Source of the DNA: Ectocarpus siliculosus
Lineage: Eukaryota; Sar; Phaeophyceae; Ectocarpales; Ectocarpaceae
DNA length: 64,000 nucleotides
NCBI GenBank assembly: GCA_000310025.1
Contig: FN648469.1
Span: 71,600-135,599, forward strand
Direction: 5' to 3'
Part shown: positions 54,713 to 64,000 of the stretch, in pieces
How positions within the stretch are numbered: the stretch's first letter is position 1
How the letters are laid out: each line of letters starts with the position of its first letter
Program-made: the position numbers and the translations under genes
The notes under the pieces: model-generated
The model's input: the letters and a program-made list of their open reading frames with translations, nothing else
What the model was told of the DNA's origin: nothing
Databases searched by the model: none

Positions 54713-55660
54713 ATGAGTGACGCCGATGTTGCAGCAGAGGCTGTCGACGTCACCACTAGTACGCAGGGCAGGGTTGACAACCTGGAGAGCAAAGTTTCAG
54801 GCCTGACGGACGAGATACAGCAGCTGGCAGGGCTGCTCTGAGCCGCCCTCGGAAAGTTAGACAAGGAGGTGGAGTCCGGCGGCGCTGGGGTAGGCGCTAT
54901 CATCACGGGCACTACGTCCACCGGCGGTGCCCATGATGTCCGAGATTCGTCTAGAGAAGGACAGAGTACGGATAATAGTGGAATGCTTGGGCGGAGATGG
55001 AGGCGCGAATGAAGAAGAAGCAGGAGAGTGTGAGGGCTTATGCCCTCATCAGTAGCGGTGAGAACCGTAGTGGCGGGGGCGGGAACACGGAGGGCCCAGG
55101 GAAGACGAGAGGAGAACGGAGAACGGCAACGCGGCAACAGCAGCAACAGCCGCAGCAGCCACAGCAGCAGCATCAGCTGTACTTCAACCAGCAGCAACAG
55201 GTATACCCGCCGCCGTACCCGCCTGAGATAAAATATTGTGACCTCCACAACTCCTCGTCCCACAGCAACGAGGAGTGTCGCTTGTAGCAAGCTTGGGGCG
55301 GCCAAGGTGCGAGCTACGGCGGAAGGCACGGGCCCCAGCATGGGGGCCGAGGCTTTTCTGGAGGAGGACGTCGTCAGCAGCAGCCGGCAAGAGGAAGACA
55401 CTAGGGACGTGTCGCCAATCCCGGTGGATGGGGCAGAGGCCCTCCTCACCAGGGAGCAACAGGCAGCAACCTTCCCGCCTACCCCGTGTCTCAGCAGGGG
55501 TACGACTACAGCGCGTACCCTCCGAACCTCTACCGCCCCCAAGGAAACGAGCCGCCCATCCACGCAGCAGATCCGAGAAAGCGGTACGATAGCTGCGGTG
55601 GGATAGGTCACAACCACATCTTCAGCCCTTCACGGGTGGATGTAGGCAGACCAGCCGGCT
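54713..55660 (+). pseudogene. Gag region of the large copia element
   Basis: Begins MSDADVAAEAVDVTT with a coiled-coil segment (DNLESKVSGLTDEIQQLAGL), then a stop at 54,839. Further on, in shifted frames, a Gln-rich tract (glutamine codons from CAG/CAA runs) is followed by YCDLHNSSSHSNEECRL. This C-x2-H-x4-H-x4-C motif is found in place of the CCHC knuckle in some copia Gags. A short GGIGHNHIFSPSR segment lies near 55,600. Confidence 0.6.
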
Positions 55661-56079
55661 AGCCCACACCGCTCGCCCCGCCCCGCCCGCCGGCCGCCGG
55701 ATACAACACCCGGTGGCCCCAGTGGGCCCACTTCTAGGGCCAGGCTCACGGCGCACAACAGTACGGCGGGGGGGCGCACGAGACAGGAGCAGCGACAGGA
55801 GCGTCAGCAGGAGCGGCGGCAGGAGCACAACAGCAAGCGGTGATGCACGTGAGCGGCGTTTACCAAAATCCGGTGACGCACGCGAGCGGTGTTTACGAGT
55901 ACCCGCCCCAACACCAGCAGCCGGAGTACCTTTCCCCCCCCGTGCAACAGCATCAGTCCATCCCCAACCCGTACGCTCCTCCGACGCCTTCGACCGGAAC
56001 GTCTCCATCGACTGGTGGGGATTTGCAGGTATGTGTGGTGTGGGCTTTTCCAAGTGAGCCTGAGAATGGTGTGCTGGTA

Positions 56080-56385
56080 GAGCGTAGGGTCGAAGGTTTT
56101 GCAATGATGAACGTGATTGACGAGAGTGTAGGAGACGAAACTTGGCTTGCAGACTCTGACGCCACGAGAAGCGTTGTTGTGCCAACCCCCGTCTCTGGTT
56201 TCCCGCCCGCTGCCAGCAGCGTAGTACATTCTGGCGACCCCACCGCTCACAGGTATATTTTTCATGCCCCCGTGTCGAATTCTCCGCCCGCTGATGCCGG
56301 CGTACTACCCTCTCCCGTGTCCGGTTTCCCGCCCGCTACGAGTAGCGTCGTTCCTCCGGCAAATGTATGCCCCCTCCCCCGCTGA
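56080..56385 (+). pseudogene. aspartic protease region of the large copia element
   Basis: The frame reads MMNVIDESVGDETWLADSDA, then TRSVVVPTP. The usual active site is D-S-G-A-T; here Gly is replaced by Asp (DSDAT). The following sequence repeats a short module (PVSGFPPAxSSVV) three times, which is not typical protease and may be a later expansion. Confidence 0.5.
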
Positions 56386-56649
56386 CAGGAGTTGTGGCTT
56401 CTTCTTCCGCTCCTCAAGTGCCGCATGGAATGGAGTTGGTGGCTGTTCCCGGGCTGCCCTCGCCCGACGTCTCCGTTTTTCAGGAGAGTATTGACGATGA
56501 TGACCGTAGGTGCATTTCGTACACAGAGCAGGGAGATTACAAGTGGGCTGTGTACCTCTTGGAAACGAAGAGAAGAATCAGAAGACCCTCATGAATTTTT
56601 AGACTTGATGTTATAGTCTGGGTTTGCGAATGTCTTCGATGATGTTCCC

Positions 56650-57640
56650 TTTGCCGTCCCCGTCATGGCCCCGGGCAAGCGACCTTTTTCGGTGAGGAAA
56701 CACACCACCATTGTTGACATCAATCTTCTCCACGTGTCGTGTTCCCATGCGGATGAGGTTTTGTTGCGTGAGCTTTCAAAGCAGCACGGCCTCCGCCTGA
56801 CAGGTGTTCGGCAGCCTTGTGGTGGTTGCCTGGAGGCGAAGGGGAAGAAGGCGGGCGTGCCCCATACAATGGGCGCGCGCGGGCAGGCCGCACGATCTTT
56901 GGCACATCGATCTGTGTGGGCCCATGACGGCGTCGCTGGGGGGGTCGTTTTTCATGATCATTTTCGTGGACAGCTTCTCGCGGTGGATGAAGCTGTACGG
57001 GATGAGGCGCAAGTCGGACACCCTCGCCTTCGTCAAGAAGTTCCTCGCCGATATGAGTGGCACCGGTGTTCCTCGTTCTTTCCGGATGGACAACAGGGGG
57101 GAGTTCTTAAGCCGCGACTTCATCGCCTTCTGACTACAACCGCGGCATCCGCCGTACGTACACGGCGCTGGACACCCCGCAACAGAATAGTCCAGCGGAG
57201 AGCGCGATCTGGCGCGTGAACAAGGCCGGCCACGCCGCTCGTCTGGAGGCATGCCGCCTGTTCCCCAAGTTCGACTTTACCCGCATCCCCGGTTACGGGC
57301 GCGATGGCGAGCGCCTTTGGCTAGAGTCCTGTCACTGGGCAGCCGGCGGCTTCAACCGTTCCCCGACCAAGGCAAACGTCGGGTACAAGTCGCCGCACGA
57401 GCTTTTCATCGGTCGCCCGCCCCCGCTCCAAATCGTCCCGTTCTTGCAGCCGGGGTACATGCTTGTGACGCGTGCGCGGAAGATGGATCCCCAGGCAGTG
57501 CTGTGCTGCTACCTCAACAACGGCGACAACCACCACGACTCGGCGTTCAAGGTCCTGGAGTTTGCGACGGGGCGCGTATGCATGACGAACAACGTTGTGT
57601 GGGTCTCCAACCGCGCGCCATTGCTGACCCCGCCGCTGGA
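56650..57640 (+). pseudogene. integrase of the large copia element
   Basis: The zinc-binding HHCC part reads LLHVSCSHADEVLLRELSKQ, then PCGGC. The catalytic core, in the next frame, has HIDLCGPM (first Asp), FVDSFSRWMKLY, FRMDNRGEFLSRDF (second Asp), and, after another shift, TPQQNSPAESAIWR (Glu). The end has SPHELFIGRPP and VLCCYLNNGDN. All three acidic residues are present but in three frames. Confidence 0.8.
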
Positions 57641-57689
57641 GCTGCCGGCGCCGGCGGGCGAGGGGAGGAATTCAGATGTCGCCGCCGCA

Positions 57690-58260
57690 CCGACGTTTCT
57701 AGTTGAGTACATTGCGCCGCCTCTCTTACCCCATAACTGTTCGCCCGAACTCCCACTTCACCCGCTGCCATACCCTTACAGGCGCCGCCGGCAACTTCCA
57801 CACCACCATCGCCGGCGCCGCCGTCTACCGCAGCCACGCCACCGTTCACCACCGCCGCTGCACCGTCAGTAACACCGTCTCCCGCCGCCGTGCCGCCCGG
57901 TGCCGCGCCATCGACCAACATGCCGCCGCTCACTACGAGGCCCATCCGTGAGCTGGACGTGGGGCGCGGGGACATGAGGGTTTCTGGGCGCACGAGGGCA
58001 GCCGCTAAGGATCAGGGGGGGGGGGCGGGCGTCATCAATTCCGGCCCTCTCTGCCAGGGCCAATCGAGAGCTGGACTTGGGACGAGAGACGCGGGTGCCA
58101 GGGACGTTGAGCGGTCGGGGAGGCGCGTTTCCGGGATGGAGGGGCCGAGCAGTCGACGTCACCTGGGGGGAACGGCGACGCTCCCGCCCACCGCTTCGGG
58201 CTTGTATCCCTGCAGGACGAGGCAACGCTCCTGTCGACTCTCATCACTCGTAGCGTCGTC
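57690..58260. other. linker between integrase and RT
   Basis: Pro/His-rich, then Gly/Arg-rich low-complexity sequence in several frames, as is usual between copia integrase and RT. It has a run of 11 G at about 58,016. No domain. Confidence 0.5.
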
Positions 58261-58369
58261 GATGGGGGGAGAAAGGACATCCCGATTTCGGCCGGAGGAC
58301 GCGATGGAGCGGAGCTGGGGGGGCGAGAGCCGGGGGGGCAAGAAAACAGAAGGACTGCGTGAAGAAGTC

Positions 58370-59460
58370 CCATTTGCGTGCGCCACCGTACCTGCCTCCC
58401 GCAAGGACATTGATCGCGCGATGAGGCACTTCGATCCCCCGGAAGTGGCACCGGACTTGCCACGGTACTATGCTAGCGACTTGCGCGTGCCCAATACGTA
58501 TAGGGAGGCTGTGTCCTCTGAGCATGCTGACTTGTGGATAGAATCTGTAGAGACGGAGTTCTGAGCTCTAATGCAAGCTGGTACCTTTGAGGATGTACTG
58601 TAGCAACCAGAGAGTGTTATCGAGGCCAAGTGGGTGTTTGATTGGAAGTCTGATGAGTATGGATGGCCAACTAGGGCTAGTAGCGAGAGAAGATATGCAG
58701 CGTGTACATGTAGATTGTGGAGAGACGTATGCACCGGCTGTAACGGTTTCTAGCATTCGCTTTCTGGCAGCGATGGCGTGTAGGTAAAATGTTTCTCTCC
58801 GTCATCTTGACATCAAGCAAGCATTTGTCCAGTCGGATTTGGATGAGGATGTTTTCATGCGTCTGCCAGAGGGGTGTGGTAGATTGTCAGGTATGATAGT
58901 GAAGTTCAACAAGAGTTTGCAGGCATCAAGGCAATGGCATTCACACTTCGCGAGGTGTTTGATTTGTTTTGGATGTATTGAAGAGCGGTAGTGACTCTGG
59001 TCGTACATGTAGATGATATATTTTCGATAGGAGAGGAGGAGAGGTGTGACCAGTTTGGCAGAGATCTCAACACCATGGTACCGGTGAAGAATATTGGGGA
59101 TTTGTTTTTGGTATTCAGGGTGCTTTTATGAGAGAGATTGGGATGCAGGGACTTAAGATCTTGCAGCAGACGTACGCTGAAGAGTTGGGGATGGAGTTTG
59201 GGGTAGAGTACGGGAAGGAAATTCCTCTTCCTGTAGGGTTGAAGCTTTCAGAGTTTGACCAGGATGAAGTAGTGGTATCATGGCCTTTTCGTGAGCTGAG
59301 AGGATCATTGATATAGCTGGCAACGCAAACGAGGCTAGATATCGCGAACGCAGTAAGAGCGGTAGCACGGTACTGTGCTTTTCCCAAAGAAAGTTGTTGG
59401 AGAGCAGGTCTTGGTATTTTGGGGTATGTGGTAAGGACTAGTGACTTGTGTACTGCATTC
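58370..59460 (+). pseudogene. reverse transcriptase of the large copia element
   Basis: TYREAVSSEHADLWIESVET (to the stop at 58,562), AKWVFDWKSDE, HLDIKQAFVQSDLDEDVFMR (catalytic Asp), LPEGCGRLSG, then VVHVDDIFSIG, where His replaces the usual Tyr of YVDD. The thumb side continues with MGLQGLKILQQTYAE-like sequence and LDIANAVRAVARYC. At least five stops or frame changes are present. Confidence 0.8.
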
Positions 59461-59939
59461 AGAAGGGGAGTGTAGCAGGGTTGACCGTGGAGGTGTTCGC
59501 TGACGCAGACTATGCAAGTAAGGCTGCCGATAGGAGGTCTGTGTCAGGAGGATTGGTGATGTGTGGGGGAGGATGCATTTCTTGGTTTTCAAGGACGCAG
59601 AAATGCGTTACGTTGAGCATGACAGAGGCGGAGTATGTCTCCCTTGCGGATGTGATGAAGGAAGTGTTGTTTCTGAGGCAAGTATGGCGTTTCATGTTGC
59701 CAGAAACCGGTATGCCGTGTATTCCGGTGTTCGAGGAAAACCAGGGGGCTATTCAGTTGGCGCAGAACCCGATTAGCAACAGTAACTCGAAGCACATCGA
59801 CGTAAGGCACCACTTTATCAGGGATTTGGTACGCAGGAAGGAGATTTCGATTTTTCACGTGGAATCGGCGTATCAACATGCTGACTTCCTCACGAAGGCA
59901 CTCAACGTGGGAAATTTCGAGTTTCATCGTACTTCGTAA
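59448..59939 (+). pseudogene. RNase H of the large copia element
   Basis: An open frame of 163 codons: FADADYASKAADRRSVSGG (first Asp), MTEAEYVSLADVMKEVLFLR (Glu), FEENQGAIQLAQNPISNSNS (the usual DNQGAI reads ENQGAI), HIDVRHHFIRDLV, then QHADFLTKALNV. It ends at the normal C-terminus of copia Pol, so this part has decayed little. Confidence 0.85.
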
Positions 59940-60235
59940 TGAGTATGGGTTAATATTTTGATGTTTGGGTTTATTTTGTGTGTGATTAAACAACTAGGGT
60001 GGCAACATTTTGCATTTTTGCCTATGGTTTTTCTCAATGGATGGTGTTCTAGGCTGGGGGGCAAGTAGTTCGCTGAAGTTAGAAGAAGTATAACTGGTAT
60101 GATTGGGGATGGGTATTGATGTCTAGCCAAGAAGGATATTGTTCTGGAGTTGAGTTGGGTTTCTGAATTTATTTTCTTGTGTTTTGGAGTTCTTGAGGAT
60201 CGAAAAAGACATGGCATGGTCACAAGCAGGGGGGC

Positions 60236-60269
60236 TGATAGATATACTTGTAGCAATGCCAAGTGGTTG
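60236..60269 (+). repeat. 34-bp segment identical to 52,961-52,994
   Basis: Follows a purine-rich tract 300 bp after the RNase H stop, where a 3' LTR would be expected. Confidence 0.5.
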
Positions 60270-61936
60270 TAGGATTATGTGGTACGTGGAATGTATTTCC
60301 AGGGTGTGCAAGGTACCCCTGTTGTATACTGCGTCGCCCCCTCATGGTGGTGCGTGCACGCGTGCGTGCAGTTCATGTGTTCATGTGTTCATGTGTTCAT
60401 GTGAGTCCCTGTTTTTCATGTGAAGAAGAAGTCTATACAACAAACCCAGCGCATCTTTCCTCCTTGGCGCGAGTTCGCCGAGTTGCCGACACCCTATTCA
60501 ACACACGTCTTGCGACAAGCTACCCCCAGTTCGGATCATCCTAACATCTCTCTCCGACCCTTCTTTTCGTGCTTCGCGCGAAATAGTATAATTTTTTCTG
60601 TTGGACCCCTATGTATGGGAGGGGAGCCGAAAAATTACAATCGGGGCCAAACGTGCGGGAATGGAAGATCCACTGGTGCTTATGCGAATCACGAACGATT
60701 ATCAAAGGCAGATCTGCGCCACCGCGAACAACCCAAAACGTGCGCCGTTTGCCAGTTGTAAGAGGTTGCTGTTATGACGTGGGCCATGCCACATGGAACA
60801 AGGAAATGTTACACTTCGGTTTGATTTTTTGACCTCGGTCTGGCAAAAGTTCCGAAGGCTGAATATTCTATTCGGGGATCGGCAAGTAGGGTGTTTGCGA
60901 AATGGTCTCCCATTTCAGTCTTGGAAGTTTGAAGGAATTCCGGCCCAAGATTGAATGTTGGTTTCAAAAATAGCTTGCGAAGACCGGAGCGCAATATTTC
61001 AGTCTTGAACATGCGGAAATTTCCTAGAACGTTGCGTTCAATACGACGGAGCCCCTTTGCCGGCGGCGGCAGACAGATGGTTGAGCCGACTCGGAACACC
61101 AAACATATTTATTTCCGAGCTTCCGCTTTCACCCCAACAAGGCTACTACTCCACTATCACTGCACCCTCACCCACCCCCAGTCATGGAGAATACTGATGG
61201 AGGAGCAACGTACTATTCATGAACAGGCGGTTGACCCAGTTCAGTTACCGGGAGTGCATGGGAAGCGTAGCGCCGCAAAAAGCGGAGGCATGCATGTGTG
61301 TACGTACCCCTTCAGCACGCGAACAAGTTGTGATACATATCGCAGTCAGTCAGTCGTCGACGGAGTCGATCGTTTCCTGTCAAACAAATCACCACAGCAC
61401 GGTCCACAGGACGCACGCGCTGCAGCTCCTCACGCCCCCACGCCGCTTGAAGCATCCCCATCTCCATCACCTCCGCCGCCTCCACCACCTGTGCCGCACT
61501 CCTGAGATCTATGCCGCCCGCCTCACCGCCTCACCCTCCTCACGCCGCGGCTTGATGTGTCACTTATTATGAGCATATGCATGTAGAGCGGCATGCTTCT
61601 GTCCACGCATAAACATTTAAGATGAAGCAAAAGTTGCACCATGTCGGCAGCATGCAATGCGCACCGGGTGTGTGTGCGGTGCAGCGACGTTTGTCTGACC
61701 GTCTGTGGTCTGGCGGCACTGCTGCTGTTTGTAGTTGGTTCGCCATGCATGGTGTCGTCTACGGCGGCCAAGGTGTGTGTGTTTGGGCAGCTCCACGGGA
61801 TGGTGAGGCGGTGTCGGGAGGACGTCGGGAGTATCTCGGGGTGTGTAGGCCAATCAAAACTTGTTCCTTCAAAGACCAAAATGAGCAAGACTGAATTCAA
61901 GCTTTCCTGCGGTCTTTGGGGGCAATTCCATAAAGC
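60270..61936. other. stretch without recognisable genes
   Basis: Contains a four-fold TTCATGTG run at about 60,372-60,402 and otherwise only short frames. No repeat shared with the rest of the window was found. Confidence 0.5.
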
Positions 61937-62451
61937 AAAAGATTGAATTCCTAAAGATCCATTGGTCTTCGGCGCTCGGGGGGATCAAAAAGACCAAGAT
62001 GAAACTGAAATTTCAACTTCGCAAACACCGTATTTATGTCATTCTTGTATCTTTCAATCCGAATTCAGGCCCCGTGATTGAAGATAGGGGGGTGCTGTGA
62101 ATGCCACCTCAGACTGCTGTAGTAGATTGTGACGTCAGATGACCTGTCGGAGATCTACCTTCGGGGTGTTGCCACAGATAGAGTCAGTGTCGGATGGATG
62201 CTGAACCTTGCTTCAACACAAGGTTGCTCCCCCCCTTGACTCACAGCACAACTATCCGTACTCGTCAGCCTCTTCACCAGAGGTTGAACCGGTGTGTATC
62301 CACACCACACATCCCAACGGGAACTTGCTCACACGCGAACCTGGAGACAACAGTCTCATAAAAGATTGAATTCCTAAAGATCCACCGGTCTTCGGCGCTC
62401 GGGGGGATCAAAAAGACCAAGATGAAACTGAAATTTCAACTTCGCAAACAC
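61937..62451 (+). repeat. 92-bp direct repeats flanking 331 bp
   Basis: 61,937-62,028 and 62,360-62,451 are nearly identical: AAAAGATTGAATTCCTAAAG, then GGTCTTCGGCGCTCGGGG and CAACTTCGCAAACAC, with two adjacent differences (ATT/ACC). The segment between has no frame of note. Confidence 0.85.
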
Positions 62452-62530
62452 CCATATTTCAAACTCGAGATTCCTGGATTATTTGACTGGATTGTCGGGA
62501 TTCCCGGGAATTTGAGTTTGAAATACCGCG
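62445..62530. repeat. short inverted repeat
   Basis: TTTCAAACTCGAGATTCCTGG pairs, with few mismatches, with CCGGGAATTTGAGTTTGAAA about 40 bp on. It begins at the end of the second direct repeat. From 62,530 to 63,690 nothing else is recognised. Confidence 0.6.
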
Positions 62531-63695
62531 CGGAGATTCCTGAACCATGGATCGGGAATTTCTGGCTGGATCTTTGTTCCCGAATAAATATTCAGAGGGG
62601 TGTTTTGGCCCGATTACAAATTTATTCAGGAAGGATCTTTAGCTTTTTGTACCTCCGCCCGTGACAGAAGGGAGGGACAGCTCGCACGACGGTATCAACC
62701 GCACGGACACCGCTACCACTCGAACAGCTACCACCGTGCAAGCTTGCTAGCCAGCGCGGCTTCTACCTCGGAGGCTGCCCCACCCCTCCGTCCTCCTGCT
62801 TGAGATATATCACAGATGGTGCATCACTCCTCGTCTATGCATTCAACACCCTCTTCTACTACAGCACATCAGCACAGCAAAAAACACCGCAACTCGTCTT
62901 GAAAAACCCAACGGCTCCGCCCATCAGCCGCTCCCTCCAGGTGTTCGCAGCTGGCAATCTCGCTCAGACGCAAATAACGGCAGAGGACGGACACAAAACC
63001 TAGACCCGCACCCCCAGAGCTTTGACACCGCGCACACGCAAGTATTCATATGTAGGTATGCATGGCTTCATGAATCTCTCATCCGGTTATGCATCGATCT
63101 TCTGCTGTTGTCGCTCAAGAATCGGTTGTGGTGTGTTTTTTCTTTCCAAAGGCTCTTCTCCGCTTGGTGACTTCTCCGCTTGCTGACATAAGTATGCATA
63201 CATCATAACCATCGACCGTGAGAGTGCCCTCCTGAAAGGTGCATGGTTAAACTGGGGCATGAGTGGCTAGGGTGTACGTGTCTGGTGTGTGTGCTTTGTG
63301 TTGGCAGCGAGCCGGGGCTGCCTGTTGATGTGTTCATCATCCTGTTCATCATGCATGCATGCGATATTTCAGCCAGCTGCCCAGCTGGAGAGAGAGGGAA
63401 AATAGCATCTCGCTGCGTGGTGTCGCTCTGCCTCTCTCTTGAAACACATCCCAACCACATACGAAGTCTCAACACAGGCGTGCGTATTCTTTCAACATAG
63501 TTTGCTGACAGCAGCGTAGCAGTTATGAAAGTCTCCCGTCTCTCCAAGTTGGCCTCTCTCTCCAACGTACTGTGCTGTATACTGCTGCAGCGCAGTACTT
63601 ATGTGTGGCAGCAAGGTGTGCGCACGGAGTTTCGGATTACACGTCATGTATTGGAATATTAACCTCGGAACGGCCATATACCGTATATGACACAA

Positions 63696-63756
63696 GATAC
63701 CACACCCCGGTGATAACATTTTAGAGTTCAGAATTATTATCACCGGGTGTGGTATC
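63696..63756. repeat. hairpin with 20-bp arms
   Basis: GATACCACACCCCGGTGATAA and TTATCACCGGGTGTGGTATC are complementary apart from one base, around a 20-bp loop. The arm motif GGTGTGGTATC recurs at about 63,765. Confidence 0.85.
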
Positions 63757-63819
63757 CTGTGGGGGGTGTGGTATCTTGGGTACCCCCGGTGATAAAGTGC
63801 AGCTCGCAGGGGCTCCTAT

Positions 63820-64000
63820 GGGGGTGTGATAAACCAGGGGGTGTGATAGCGCGTCCGAACACCCGCAGGGTCTGTTTGGGGGTGTGATAAATGAGGGGGT
63901 GTGATAACAGGGGGTGTGATAGCGCGTCCGGACACCCGCAGGGTCTCTTTGGGGGTGTGATAAATGAGGGGGGGTGATAAAAGGGGGTGTGATAGCACGT
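63820..64000 (+). repeat. GGGGGTGTGATA tandem array, running off the end
   Basis: Units of about 60-75 bp contain GGGGGTGTGATAAA, AGGGGGTGTGATAGCGCGTC and ACACCCGCAGGGTCT. Two full units and a partial third are visible. The array continues past the window. Confidence 0.85.

Larger units (their letters stand above)
54439..60235 (+). mobile_element. large Ty1/copia retrotransposon, decayed
   Basis: A 5' LTR is inferred at 54,439-54,675: it begins TGTTCGTG where family Q is interrupted, ends ATACTAACA, and is followed by CTCTAGAGT as in the small element. The domain order gag, protease, integrase, RT, RNase H is that of Ty1/copia. Every domain carries stops or frameshifts. I could not find a matching 3' LTR. 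A purine-rich AAGCAGGGGGGC and then TGATAGATA at 60,236 could be the start of a different LTR, which would mean a recombinant element. Confidence 0.8.

Overview
This window is repeat-dominated nuclear DNA from a eukaryote. The evidence is tyrosine-recombinase (DIRS-like) retrotransposons, Ty1/copia elements, non-LTR remnants, a tRNA-related SINE, a probable GT-AG intron pair and TTAGGG-type repeats. DIRS-like elements with mixed GC suggest an alga or other protist, perhaps a photosynthetic stramenopile such as a brown alga. That is an inference about lineage, not something the sequence proves. I see no rRNA, no intact tRNA, no CRISPR array and no prokaryotic operon. Most long reading frames are transposon proteins or chance frames inside repeats.

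Layout. 0-2.1 kb is a diverged tandem duplication of about 1 kb. 2.4-11.4 kb is a repeat (family T) split by a 6.8-kb block (3,518-10,347). The block has imperfect terminal inverted repeats, dense subterminal arrays of the palindrome ACTTCCATGGAAGT at both ends and a probable target duplication; it looks like an undescribed DNA transposon. 11.9-12.4 kb is a large foldback. 12.4-18.2 kb is a DIRS-like element (A) with gag, RT-RNase H and tyrosine recombinase, preceded by a terminal-repeat-like region with a ~125-bp satellite. 19.4-19.7 kb holds two exons of a possible secreted host protein. 19.98-21.9 kb (B), 23.8-29.1 kb (C, a second family carrying a SINE in its recombinase gene) and 31.6-32.9 kb (D) are further DIRS-like copies on the minus strand. 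33.2-42.1 kb is a mosaic of repeat families P, Q, T and H, many ending in a GC-rich hairpin. 42.7-43.3 kb (minus) is a decayed OTU-protease-like gene. 43.3-46.4 kb has several short-motif clusters. 49.4-50.1 kb is a frameshifted, unrecognised gene.

50.19-52.51 kb is a complete small copia-type element: 254-bp LTRs, a GACTC target duplication and one intact gag-protease frame, but no integrase, RT or RNase H. 54.44-60.2 kb is a long decayed copia element with all the enzymatic domains, which could in principle have supplied such functions to relatives. Both copia elements sit inside family Q repeats. 60.3-64.0 kb has no recognisable gene but contains direct repeats, foldbacks and a GGGGGTGTGATA motif array running off the window end.

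How the parts relate. The window is a nest of insertions into insertions, and the flanking repeats let several empty sites be read directly: the palindrome-array block in family T, the copia elements in Q, the SINE in element C and a 313-bp foldback at 39.45 kb.
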